From Deltaproteobacteria bacterium (lineage in GTDB: Bacteria; Myxococcota_A; UBA796; SXON01), in NCBI GenBank assembly GCA_947445035.1, contig CANFCK010000034.1, positions 1-33,442 of the forward strand: a stretch of 33,442 nt of DNA, read 5' to 3'. Positions 24,450-32,562 of the stretch are shown here, piece after piece; within the stretch, counting starts at the first letter, position 1, and each line of letters begins with the position of its first letter. The translations under genes and the position numbers were made by a program. The notes beneath the pieces are model-generated. The model was given only the letters and a program-made list of their open reading frames with translations, was not told the origin of the DNA and did no database searches.

Positions 24450-25519
24450 AATTACGGTCCTGGCGCCGATCCGGTCTCCCGGTCTCCCGGTCTCCCCATT
24501 GCGGCGTCCCGTCCCCCAGCACCGTCGTGATCATCTCGCCGGGGAGCAACGGCGCGACGCCGATCCAGCCCTCCCCTTGCTTGGGCACCAGCCCCAGCTC
24601 GCGCGCCATCCACCGACCGGGCACGACATCCTCGGGCTTGCCCGGCTTCGGCGCCATGATGATCGCGCGCTCGGCGCGGCGACCGCCCATCTCCCCAACG
24701 ATCCGGATCACGCGCTCGGGCTTCCCGTCCGCATGGGCCAGCACGCCCTCGGCGGTGGCCACGCCGTCGGGCTGCCCGAGCCGCCCGCAGATCCGGCGGA
24801 CGATGTCGTCCGCCGCAGTCGGGCATCGCCGAGCAGCCACCTCTCCCAGGTTCGACCCCGGATCAGGAACACGAGGAGGTGCTTGAAGCCCCCGCGTTCC
24901 AGCCATCCGAGCACCACGGCTTGGGTCTGCTCGGCCATCGCCGCCGCCGTCGTGCCGTAGTCGCCAGGCGCGCGCTTGGCGCCGCCTCGTCGGTCTGCAT
25001 CCACACCTTCGGCTCGGGAGCGCGGGCGGGGAGAAGCTGTGCCGGACGGGCCCCGCCGCCGGGGCGAGGATGCTGGGTTCGGGTGCTCGCCCCGGTCCCG
25101 CCTGCTGCTGCCACGCCGCGTCGAGGAGGCGCCCGATCCCGTCCTCGACGGCGTATCGGCGGCGGCCGAACCACCACGCGGTCGGCTCGCCGTCCTCCCA
25201 CGTCTCCTCGAACATGCACGCCTCCGACGTGCCGTCCTCGTGTTCGAGGCGAAGCACGAGGATGCGGCGCTCCACGTCATGGCGTGGAGCGAGCACCGCC
25301 CAGGTGGCCGCGAGGTCGGCACCGGGGGTCGGCCTCGCGCACGCCCGTCCACGCCAGGACCTCCTCGTGCCCGTCGAACAACAGGTTGATCGCGGGCACC
25401 GGCTTCCGGCGCGTTTCGATCTGGGCGGCGACCATCCCGGCGAGCCAGCGCCGGACCTCGTCGTCGTCGTGGACGTCGACTTCGAGCGGGCGGCGTTCGG
25501 GAGCGATCGGTGTCGGCAT
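24450..25519 (-). pseudogene. Multiply frameshifted gene of unknown function
   Basis: Protein-like sequence continues along the minus strand but jumps frame at least three times. It opens at ATG 25519 (VDVHDDDEVRRWLAGMVAAQ), shifts near 25325 within a GGGGG run to RILVLRLEHEDGTSEACMFE, shifts again near 25000 to AVVLGWLERGGFKHLLVFLI, and shifts near 24835 to DDIVRRICGRLGQPDGVATA and MAPKPGKPEDVVPG. The 3' end fades into the AT-rich island near the IS91-like element. The family is not recognised. It is divergent from module 2, with the repeat region between. Real decay or repeated indel errors in GC runs are both possible. Confidence 0.6.
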
Positions 25520-25769
25520 CCCCGAAAACTACCGCGTCCGCGTCGGAGCGCGAGCCCGAAACCTCGCGGAAGGGCGTGGAGCGTCGCGGATCGGCGCGGT
25601 GGTCGTCGAATTGCGACCCACTTCTGCGGCTACCGCGCCGCCGACCGCGCCCCCGGCGCGCACCAGCCGCGACTCGCGCTCCCCAACCGCGCAGGATGGG
25701 CGCGTCGACCGCGCGATCAGGGCCACCGGCCGCGTGACCGGGTCCGCGAACCGCGTCGCTGACAGGGTC

Positions 25770-25817
25770 TACCGCGTCCCGGTCGGCGCCGACCGCGTCC
25801 CGGTCGGCGCCGACCGC
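25770..25817. repeat. 21-bp tandem repeat with ACCGCG core
   Basis: The 21-base unit ACCGCGTCCCGGTCGGCGCC plus G appears twice in direct succession and begins a third time before diverging. Upstream, ACCGCG or CCGCG words recur irregularly from about 25635. AACCGCG words also occur upstream of module 1. Confidence 0.75.
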
Positions 25818-26030
25818 GCCCCAGGGGGCGCCACTCATGGACGGGCGCCCCTCGCCGGTCACGCCCCGGAGCATCAACGACGGCGATACCGAGCCCCGTG
25901 ATCTCGACGGAAGCCGGGCGCTGCGCCGTTCCGGCCGTCGAATTGTCCCCCTAACCCGCGTCGAGGTCGAATCCGCCGCTGAAACCGCCCTGCGAGCATC
26001 GAATTGCGCCCGAATTCCCCCGTTTCAGCA

Positions 26031-26181
26031 CCTACAGCGCTTGCCGCACGGGCTTGCCGCACCGCCTACAGCTCTTGCCGCCTCACTTTCCGCACCGCCA
26101 ACAGCAGTTGCCGCATCACCAACAGCGGTTGCCGCACCGCCAACAGCAGTTGCCGCATCACCAACAGCGGTTGCCGCACCG
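26031..26181. repeat. Alternating 21-bp iterons upstream of module 2
   Basis: Four exact 21-base units lie at 26098-26118, 26119-26139, 26140-26160 and 26161-26181. They alternate between CCAACAGCAGTTGCCGCATC+A and CCAACAGCGGTTGCCGCACC+G, giving a 42-base higher-order period. Two more diverged full units (26031-26051, 26065-26085) are each followed by a truncated 12-13 base unit. The 17-mer at 26031 matches 16 of 17 bases at 2986-3002. The regular two-helical-turn spacing suggests cooperative protein binding, as in iterons or operators. It is not a CRISPR array, because there are no spacers. Confidence 0.85.
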
Positions 26182-26235
26182 CCGTCCCACCGACCTCCCC
26201 GAGCGCCGCCCGGCTGGCGACGCCGCGCACCCGCG

Positions 26236-26286
26236 ACGATCCGCATCCCACCTTCCTTACCGCACTTTCAGCGAAGCTGCGGTAGG
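26236..26286 (+). promoter_or_regulatory. Conserved 32-bp block and TACCGC/GCGGTA dyad, module 2 copy
   Basis: Bases 26236-26267 match 3101-3132 at 28 of 32 positions. TACCGC (26258-26263) pairs with GCGGTA (26279-26284) across a 15-base spacer, inside the conserved TGCGGTAGG (26278-26286). The module 1 copy has a 25-base spacer, exactly one helical turn more. The element precedes the first gene of each module by about 90 bases. Confidence 0.7.
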
Positions 26287-26376
26287 AAGTGGCAAGCGAA
26301 ACTCGTCATTTGGATCGGCTCCTCTGGCTACGGTGTGACCAACGCCGTCCCACCCCTCGCCCTCACGGAGCCCACC

Positions 26377-26868
26377 ATGACCCCCACCACCATCCCGCCC
26401 CGCATCCTCGACACCCTCCGCACCGACGTCCGCGCCGGCCGCTCCTGCATCGTCACCTACGACCACCCCGACGGCGTCGGCTGGCTCGACGTGTTCGGCC
26501 CCGAGGGGATGCGCGGCGGCCCCGACGACGGCGCCTTCACCGCCCCGATCCCGACGGTCCGCCTCTGGCAGCCCGGCGGCGGTACCGCGCCGCTCGCCGA
26601 AGCCGTGGCGAACCGCGCCTTCCCCCTCGAACTCGACCGCCTCGCGGAACGCGCCCGGCCGCTGGTACGCGACGACTACCCGACCCTGCTCCTCCTGCTC
26701 ACGACGATTCGCGAGGCGACTGCCGGCCTCCGCTGCCGGCTCCCCGAGGTCGGCGACGCGGTGAAGCTCGTCGGCCGCCCCTCGGTGGCCGGCTGGATGT
26801 CCTGCATCCCCCTCGGCGATCTCCAAACGGCGATCCTCCGCGCCGCCAACCGGAAGGCCGCGGCGTAG
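26377..26868 (+). CDS. Conserved recombinase-associated protein, unknown function (module 2)
   Basis: This 163-aa paralogue of the protein at 4787-5287 starts at ATG 26377 with GGAG six bases upstream. Conserved points are RAGRSC near residue 19, GWLDVFGPEGMRGGPDDG (35-52), PTVRLWQPGG, ANRAFPLELDRLAERARPL, REATAGLRCRLPEVGD, and GRPSVAGWMS with LGDLQTAILRA at the end. No catalytic motif, signal peptide or membrane helix is seen. Unlike module 1, no acidic or HTH protein precedes it, so this gene and the recombinase are the minimal shared cargo. The spacer to the recombinase is 47 bases and carries the conserved ATTATGT (26878-26884). Confidence 0.85.
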   Translation: MTPTTIPPRILDTLRTDVRAGRSCIVTYDHPDGVGWLDVFGPEGMRGGPDDGAFTAPIPTVRLWQPGGGTAPLAEAVANRAFPLELDRLAERARPLVRDDYPTLLLLLTTIREATAGLRCRLPEVGDAVKLVGRPSVAGWMSCIPLGDLQTAILRAANRKAAA

Positions 26869-26915
26869 CCGTTCGCAATTATGTAAGGTACAACCCTCGG
26901 ACCCAGAGAGCCCCT

Positions 26916-28571
26916 ATGCCCATGATCGGCGCCGCCTACCTCCGCTGCTCGGACCCTCGCCAGGACAAAAGCGTCGAACAACAACGAGAAGAGATCCTCC
27001 GCCGCGCTGAGGCCGACGGTGTCACCATCCCGCCGGGGAATTGGTTCATCGACGAGGGCATCAGCGGGCGGTCCACGAAGAAGCGAGCCTCGTACCTCCA
27101 GCTCATCAGGCGCGCGGAGGCCCAACGGGACGCGATCCACGCGAAGAAGAAGGGCGCTCCCCGCGTGGATCGCCTCTACGTCTGGGCGTTCAGCCGCGTG
27201 GCACGAAACATGTTCGATTGTCTCCGCGCCCTCGCTACGCTCGACGAGGCGGACATCGACGTGATCTCCCTCACCGAGCCCGACGCCGGCGATCGGTCCT
27301 TCCGTAAGTTGATCCGCCCGATTCTCGCTTGGCTGGCCGAACGTTACAGCGAGGAGCTGTCCCGCAACGTGGTCCGCGGGATGCGGAGCGGCGCGGAGAA
27401 GGGGTTCTGGCAGTACGGCCACGCGCCCTTCGGCTACGCGATCGACCGGAGCCAAGGCGGGCAGCGCCTCGTCGTCACCGACGAAGTTCGCCAGCAGTTC
27501 GAGGTCGTCCAGCGGGTCTTCCGCGAGACCCTCGACGGCGTCGGCGGCGCGCGTAGGATCGCCGATCGTCTCACCCGCGAGGGCATTCAGCCACCGGGCC
27601 GCGCCGACATGCCGAGGCAGTACGCGGAGGGAACGTGGAGGGCCAAGCATGTCGCCTCGATGCTGACGAATCCGCTCTACTGTGGGCACCTCGTCTACGA
27701 CGGCGAGATCGCCGCACGCAACTGCCACGAAGCCGCCATCGATGAAGCGTCGTTCGAGCGCGTGCTGGCGATCCGCGCGCTCAAGGCCCGCAACCGCGAC
27801 GAGGGCGAGGGCAACGGTGAGAACCCGATCACCGCCAGCCAGCGCGGCGTCCTCACGCCGTTCCTGAGGTGCGGCTGCTGCGGCGGCCCGATCTGCGTGA
27901 CGGCTGGCGGGCAGCCGAAGAAGCGGACCTACCTGTACACCTGCCGCACCCGCCAGGAGAGCAGCGCCGCCTGTTCGGGCGTCACCATCCGCGTCGAGAA
28001 GCTCGACGGCATGGTGCTCGACGCCATCGAGTGCCACGTCCTCGCCCCCGAGGCGCTCGACGTGATCCTCGGCAACGGTCTGGACGGCCTCGCCGGCACC
28101 CAAATCGACGAACTGGCCGGCGAACGCGAGCGCCTCGCCAACGTCATCGCCGAGCTGGACCGCAAGATCCGGCTCACCGCGACCCACGCGATCAACGGCA
28201 TGATCGACGAGGGCGACGCCAAGGCCATCACCGCCCCGCTCATCGCCCAGCGCGAAACGGCCCGGCTCCAACTGGCCGCGCTCCCGCAGCAGACGGACAC
28301 CCCCGAGGCCGAGGTGATCGACGCCGACGAGTTCCGCGCTGCCGTGCGCGCCGCTTGGACGAGCCAGCCGCTCGACGAGCGGCGGCAAGCGCTCAGTCGC
28401 GTTCTCGAAAAGGTGGAGCTTTCACCCGGCGGACTGGAGATCATCTGTCGCGCCGACGGATATCACGGCCATGACCCATTCGGCCCGCCTGAGGGGTCAG
28501 GCTTGATAAACCGGGGATGGGCCTCGTGCCCCGCCGTCGCCCCACCAAAGTGGCGCGTTTCAACCGCGTGA
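26916..28571 (+). CDS. Large serine recombinase 2 (resolvase/integrase family)
   Basis: This 551-aa large serine recombinase starts at ATG 26916 (MPMIGAAYLRCSDPRQDKS, catalytic Ser12). It keeps FSRVARNMFDCL, YSEELSRNVVRGMRS, KGFWQYGHAPFGY, the zinc ribbon cysteines in RCGCCGGP, YTCRTRQE and AACSG, and a coiled coil of the SR4-like type. It is nearly identical to recombinase 1 in the catalytic core and diverges more in the DNA-binding C-terminal half. The pair lost similarity after HDPFGPPEGS; the last 24 residues are unrelated. It should act on its own attachment sites, probably distinct from but related to those of recombinase 1. It converges on the lipoprotein gene, with 33 bases between their stops. 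Confidence 0.94.
   Translation: MPMIGAAYLRCSDPRQDKSVEQQREEILRRAEADGVTIPPGNWFIDEGISGRSTKKRASYLQLIRRAEAQRDAIHAKKKGAPRVDRLYVWAFSRVARNMFDCLRALATLDEADIDVISLTEPDAGDRSFRKLIRPILAWLAERYSEELSRNVVRGMRSGAEKGFWQYGHAPFGYAIDRSQGGQRLVVTDEVRQQFEVVQRVFRETLDGVGGARRIADRLTREGIQPPGRADMPRQYAEGTWRAKHVASMLTNPLYCGHLVYDGEIAARNCHEAAIDEASFERVLAIRALKARNRDEGEGNGENPITASQRGVLTPFLRCGCCGGPICVTAGGQPKKRTYLYTCRTRQESSAACSGVTIRVEKLDGMVLDAIECHVLAPEALDVILGNGLDGLAGTQIDELAGERERLANVIAELDRKIRLTATHAINGMIDEGDAKAITAPLIAQRETARLQLAALPQQTDTPEAEVIDADEFRAAVRAAWTSQPLDERRQALSRVLEKVELSPGGLEIICRADGYHGHDPFGPPEGSGLINRGWASCPAVAPPKWRVSTA
28473..28502. other. Candidate recombination-site palindrome at 3' end of recombinase 2
   Basis: Bases 28473-28500 form a perfect-armed TGACCC-N16-GGGTCA around GGCCCGCC, matching 22 of 28 bases of 6893-6920 in recombinase 1. 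The overlapping CCTGAGGGGTCAGG (28489-28502) is the exact reverse complement of 6891-6904. Protein homology between the recombinases stops here. A role as attachment-site half or crossover is inferred. Confidence 0.5.
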
Positions 28572-28604
28572 CCGGCGCTTGCGGTCGCTCCGGCGGCAAC
28601 ACGG

Positions 28605-30188
28605 CTACGGCGGGAACAACGTCGCCCCCGAGAAGATGAGCATGCCGGTGTGTCCGGTGGCACTGAGCACGAAGAGGTCGAGGACGCCATCCCCGGTGAC
28701 GTCGGGGCGCCACTGCAGCAGGTCGCTGCCCCTGCCGCCGATGTAGACCAGCCAGGGGCCGTCGTTGCTCTCGAACACCCGCCCGCTGGCGTCGGACAGT
28801 TCGAGCACGCCGCCGAAACTGACGTCGGGAAAAAGCGCCATCGGGGTGCCCTGTTGCGAGTTGCGGCCGTAGGGTACCACCAGGTCGACGCGCCCGTTCG
28901 CGTCAACGTCGGCGGCCGCGGGCTCCGCCGAGTAGTAGCCGCTGTTTTCCGCCGAAAAATCCAGCGTCACGATGGGTTTGGTGGTCATGACGCTTTGCGC
29001 CACCTCGGGTCCGGGAACGAGCACCCAGGTGCCGCACGCCGCGCTCACGTCGGCGTACCCATCCAGGTCGACGTCGCCCACTGCGTCGATGAAGGTCGCG
29101 TACGCGTCGCCACACGAGGCCACCAGCCCGCCGAGCGCCGAGAGAGGTGACCGGCCCGCGGCCAGCTCAGCGCCGCTCACGACGTAGTCTTCGGAGCCGT
29201 CGCGAAGACGGACCTCGGCGAGCCCGTCTCCGTCCAGGTCACCGAGGGGAACCGGCTCTCCGTGTCCCACCCCATCCCAGCATTCCGCCAGATACACACC
29301 CGGAATATCAGCAAAGGTCCAATCCGGATCGGCCAGCTTGCCCGGCGGCGCGAAGCCATACCCACAGCCTTCGTCGTCGGTGTAGGGCGGAATCAGCGTC
29401 ACCTCTGCTACGCCGTCCCCGGTGATGTCGCCGACCGACGGCCACCAGGGTGCGCCGATTTCGGAGCCCGTCCAGATGTCCGCGTCGGCCTGGGTAAGCT
29501 CGCGCCCGTCGAGGCTCCCGTCCGACAGCCAGATGCCCCAGGAGCCAAGGCTCGTCGCGGCGTAGAAGTCACCCCACTCGCCGCTCCCATGCCAGTAGGC
29601 CAGGGACAGGTCGCTGAGCCCGTCTCCGTCCACGTCGCCCAACGGATAGGCGTTGAGGTAGCGCCCGGTCGACAGGCCCGCCAGCGTCGACCAGTCGCTC
29701 ACCCCGGGTGGCACGCCGCCGCGAAGGTCGAACACCCAGTTCCCATAGTCGCCGTACTCTGTCCTCTGCGTAACGGTCAGCTCGGGGAACCCGTCTCCGT
29801 CGAAGTCCGCTTCGAATCCGAGGTGTTCCAACGCCCAAGCGGCTTCGAAGCCAGCCCAGGCGTCCAACTCTGTACAGCGAAACTGCCCGTCACAATCGTG
29901 GTCCACGCCGTCGCAGGCCTCGGCCGCGCCCGGGTGCCGGCTGGGGTCGGCGTCATCACAGTCCTCCTCGGCAGTGCTCCCGTCGCCGTCCCCGTCGATG
30001 GATGCGCTGTCAACCGGAGCGGTGTCCGCCGAGGTGTCCGGGGTGCCCGAGTCCGGCTGGGCGGTGTCGGCCGCCGCCGTGTCGTCCGACACGGCGGGGT
30101 CAGCGACGTGCGCCTGTTCCGCGCGGCAACCCGCAAGCAGGAGCAGCCCGAGCGAACGGACCAACACCCGCCGCTGGCTCAGGTCCAC
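28605..30188 (-). CDS. FG-GAP/VCBS-repeat lipoprotein with MopE-type metal-binding motif
   Basis: This 527-aa protein starts at GTG 30188 with GGAG six bases upstream and overlaps the upstream gene by 10 bases. A lipoprotein signal (RSLGLLLLAGC, lipobox Cys21) is followed by an Asp/Thr/Ser-rich linker (30-63), a putative metal-binding stretch DGDGDGSTAEEDCDDADPS and ACDGVDHDCDG (65-101), and seven calcium-type FG-GAP-like repeats such as DFDGDGFPEL, DVDGDGLSDL, DITGDGVAEV and DVTGDGVLDL. It should be anchored outside the cytoplasmic membrane as a beta-propeller. This architecture is common in Myxococcota and relatives. Its ligand is unknown. Confidence 0.9.
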   Translation of the reverse strand: MDLSQRRVLVRSLGLLLLAGCRAEQAHVADPAVSDDTAAADTAQPDSGTPDTSADTAPVDSASIDGDGDGSTAEEDCDDADPSRHPGAAEACDGVDHDCDGQFRCTELDAWAGFEAAWALEHLGFEADFDGDGFPELTVTQRTEYGDYGNWVFDLRGGVPPGVSDWSTLAGLSTGRYLNAYPLGDVDGDGLSDLSLAYWHGSGEWGDFYAATSLGSWGIWLSDGSLDGRELTQADADIWTGSEIGAPWWPSVGDITGDGVAEVTLIPPYTDDEGCGYGFAPPGKLADPDWTFADIPGVYLAECWDGVGHGEPVPLGDLDGDGLAEVRLRDGSEDYVVSGAELAAGRSPLSALGGLVASCGDAYATFIDAVGDVDLDGYADVSAACGTWVLVPGPEVAQSVMTTKPIVTLDFSAENSGYYSAEPAAADVDANGRVDLVVPYGRNSQQGTPMALFPDVSFGGVLELSDASGRVFESNDGPWLVYIGGRGSDLLQWRPDVTGDGVLDLFVLSATGHTGMLIFSGATLFPP

Positions 30189-31828
30189 GCATCGCTCCAG
30201 GGTGCGCGCACGTCAGCGTCGGGCGCGCTGTTGCGCTCCAGGAACGTCACCGCCCCGTTGAACAGCAGCCACTCGCCGTTGGGCAGTTGCACCGGGTCAG
30301 GGTCGAGCCGGTGCACGCCTCTGAAGTCGGCGTCGAGTTCGGTAGCGCGCGTGACCAGGTCGCGGTCGGTCAAGGCGGTGCTGGCAGGGTCGAACTCGTG
30401 AATCACGAAGTCCATCCCGAACTCACCGGCGACCTCCACGGGGAGGGCGGCGCAACGGTAGATGCCGAAAGCGAGGTCGCTGATGCCGTCGTCCGTGACT
30501 TCCTTTGTCCGGCGGTCCTGCGATGCGTTTGCACTCACGAACAGCACGAGCTGGCCACTCGCCCACACCGCTTGTGCGTCCACGTCATGAATCGCTTCGT
30601 AGCGCTCCCAGAGCAGCAGATTTCCCCTGGTGTCGGTGCTCAGGTCGGGGTCCGACTTCTCCTGGAAGGGATCACCCGTCGCCACCCAGATCCGCACCTT
30701 GCCGCGGTAATCTCCTGGCACCAGGCACGCGCCGGCTGCACTGTCCCACAACTCTTCGTTCATGATCCACTCGGCAGGCGGGGCGGAGGACGCCGAGGAC
30801 GTGGGGAGGACCACGGTGCTGCCCGTCTCTGCGCGCCCGGCCAGCGCCGCCGCAAGGTTGATTCGGTCCATCGTCAGCTTGATCATCGCCGACGCCACCC
30901 ACGCCGATCCCAACGTGCTCGCCAAGGCCATGATTTCCATTTCCTCCAGGATCTCCCCCGTATTTGGCGCGGCGGGAGGGGAAAGCTCCTCAATCCCGAA
31001 CCAGGAGCACAGGTCCGCGACCGCGATCGCCCTCATTCGTGTGCCCGGCACGAACTCCAAGGGCGGGGCGAGCGACAAATCCGCGGGAAGATGGCTCTGC
31101 TCGCCCGTGTAGTACACAAACACCGTTGCGGTTCCGGAGGGGTCGGCGTGCGCCGCGCTCGGCACCCCCAGCCACAACGCGGCTGTAGCGCCGTCGACCT
31201 CTTGAATCCGACTCACCAAGAACAGCGGCCCCCGAACCTCCGGCGAGGCGAAGTCAGGGTCGTTCGCGGGCGCCCAGAAGCCCACGATGGCGGACTTGCT
31301 GTTCTCAGGGCCGGGGTTGACTCCGCCCGCGCCGAAGAGCAGCCCGCTCGCCCAGTACCGCGCGGCCACCATCAGGTAGCCCTGGCCGTATCGAAGATCG
31401 AGTACGTGCGCGTCTTTGTAAAGGGGCTGGCACGACTCCCCGTCGAGCCACAATGCATCCTTCACCTGCGGGATCACCGTGGAACCCAGCGGATAGGTCC
31501 CGCTGGTCGACCGCCGCACCACGGAGAAGGCGTAGTCCCCGGTGGCCGCAGTGGCCGCGATGACGACGGGTGAATCAAGCCAGGCAATTGTCGGGCCGAC
31601 CGGGACGCCCACTGGCGTCCACGGCGGCGGTGGCTCCTGGACGTCGCTGACGCCCAACCCAGCGTCCGTACCCGCAAGGGCGAAGGCGACGGCATACGGG
31701 TCGATCCCGTACATTCGAAGCCGAGCATATCCCGAGCTACCGGTCAGGCACAACGTGCTCGTCGAGGTCGTGACCACCGCGACGGCGTTGTCGGTGGGGA
31801 GCGCCTCCCCGCCGATGGTCCAGCCCAC
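30179..31828 (-). CDS. Protein of unknown function upstream of the lipoprotein gene
   Basis: This 549-aa protein is not recognised. It starts at GTG 31828, nine bases after the stop of the preceding gene, and ends overlapping the lipoprotein start. There is no signal peptide or membrane segment, and the sequence is rich in alternating hydrophobic strands (for example TIAWLDSPVVIAATAATG, GYLMVAARYW, GPLFLVSRIQEV), suggesting a beta-rich, perhaps propeller-like fold. One helical segment lies near 270-315 (EILEEMEIMALASTLGSA). It shares an operon with a 133-aa protein and a FG-GAP lipoprotein, and may act with them, but no function can be given. The weak start leaves the N-terminus uncertain. 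Confidence 0.72.
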   Translation of the reverse strand: MGWTIGGEALPTDNAVAVVTTSTSTLCLTGSSGYARLRMYGIDPYAVAFALAGTDAGLGVSDVQEPPPPWTPVGVPVGPTIAWLDSPVVIAATAATGDYAFSVVRRSTSGTYPLGSTVIPQVKDALWLDGESCQPLYKDAHVLDLRYGQGYLMVAARYWASGLLFGAGGVNPGPENSKSAIVGFWAPANDPDFASPEVRGPLFLVSRIQEVDGATAALWLGVPSAAHADPSGTATVFVYYTGEQSHLPADLSLAPPLEFVPGTRMRAIAVADLCSWFGIEELSPPAAPNTGEILEEMEIMALASTLGSAWVASAMIKLTMDRINLAAALAGRAETGSTVVLPTSSASSAPPAEWIMNEELWDSAAGACLVPGDYRGKVRIWVATGDPFQEKSDPDLSTDTRGNLLLWERYEAIHDVDAQAVWASGQLVLFVSANASQDRRTKEVTDDGISDLAFGIYRCAALPVEVAGEFGMDFVIHEFDPASTALTDRDLVTRATELDADFRGVHRLDPDPVQLPNGEWLLFNGAVTFLERNSAPDADVRAPWSDAWT

Positions 31829-31837
31829 GGCGGGCGC

Positions 31838-32239
31838 TCAGCAGCTACGCGTGTCGACGCGGATCGCGACGAGGGCAAACTCGATGCGCGCGCCGGTGGT
31901 CTTGTTCCGAACGAGCACTCCGGGGCGCCAGAAGGATTTCGTGAGCGTGACTGCGTCGTAGCCAGTACTGCTGGTGATGCCATCCGCATCGGCCGTGAGC
32001 GAACCGATGGCCACAGCGGTGCTGGCATTCGGCCAGTTCTCTGGGTCGTCGGATTCCTGGAACGCCGGCGTGACGAGCAGGTCGGCCGTGAGGTCGTACA
32101 CGTCGAGCGCAACGTGCATCGACTTGACGTCGTTGGACGAGCGAACGGCACCCTCGGCGGGGAAGAAACGCGCTTCTCCGCCGGCCGTCGAGGCGCGGGT
32201 GTGGACGTTGCGATACGAAGAAAAACCCTTACGTGGCAT
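31838..32239 (-). CDS. Small protein of unknown function, first gene of the lipoprotein operon
   Basis: This 133-aa protein starts at ATG 32239 with GGAG five bases upstream; the frame is open to 32380, but without a ribosome-binding site. It begins MPRKGFSSYRNVHTRASTAG and is rich in short beta-prone segments (KSMHVALDVYDLTADLLVTP). The last residues are RVDTRSC. No family is recognised. It heads the three-gene minus-strand operon that ends in the FG-GAP lipoprotein. Because the next gene begins only nine bases on with a weak GTG start, a single longer protein interrupted by a frameshift is a possible alternative. Confidence 0.68.
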   Translation of the reverse strand: MPRKGFSSYRNVHTRASTAGGEARFFPAEGAVRSSNDVKSMHVALDVYDLTADLLVTPAFQESDDPENWPNASTAVAIGSLTADADGITSSTGYDAVTLTKSFWRPGVLVRNKTTGARIEFALVAIRVDTRSC

Positions 32240-32403
32240 GAAAACTCCGACTGATGGATCGGCGTACTCGATCGCTTCTCTAGGCGCAACGTGGAACGCG
32301 CAAATACTCTCGGACGCCTGGGACCGACTCTCCGCCAACACTATGCGGGTGCGCGTCCCCGAGCCGCCGGTGGCACCCACGACGGTGATCGAAGGTTATC
32401 GGC

Positions 32404-32417
32404 CCTGACCCTTCAGG
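32404..32417. other. Third copy of the CCTGA-N4-TCAGG dyad
   Basis: CCTGACCCTTCAGG lies in the intergenic region between the divergent lipoprotein operon and the toxin-antitoxin pair. It differs by one base from 6891-6904 at the end of recombinase 1; the match extends rightwards through GGC and imperfectly into a GCC. It could be the other end of an integrated element, or chance. Confidence 0.35.
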
Positions 32418-32562
32418 CTCTGCCGGCCCCTCATGATCCAAAACAGTACGGTTGTACGTGCATCGATCGTTCGTCACCAACCGCCGCCCGGCCCGCCTTG
32501 GGGTTCATGGGGACAATGGGAGGTCGGGGTCGACGTCGCTGAGGTTCGGACGCCGCGAAGCC

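Larger units (their letters stand above)
25520..26376. promoter_or_regulatory. Repeat-rich control region upstream of module 2
   Basis: This 857-base region contains spaced ACCGCG/CCGCG words (25620-25830), a 21-bp tandem repeat, the alternating 21-bp iterons and the conserved dyad, each listed separately. A plus-strand frame runs open from 25837 through the iterons into the next gene (the repeats would read PPTAVAA/SPTAVAA), but the conserved DNA block upstream of module 1 is non-coding, so I treat this as control sequence. Confidence 0.6.

Noticed and set aside
26098..26181. CRISPR-like array
   Set aside because: The 21-bp units are contiguous with no spacers and no cas genes are present.
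25837..26868. 343-aa version of the module 2 small protein starting at 25837
   Set aside because: The extra N-terminus would translate the 21-bp iterons and the conserved dyad. The paralogue at 4787 has no such extension, and ATG 26377 has a good ribosome-binding site.
26676..28388. 570-codon minus-strand frame opposite recombinase 2
   Set aside because: Antisense shadow with no recognisable domain; the sense frame has full catalytic and zinc-ribbon motifs.
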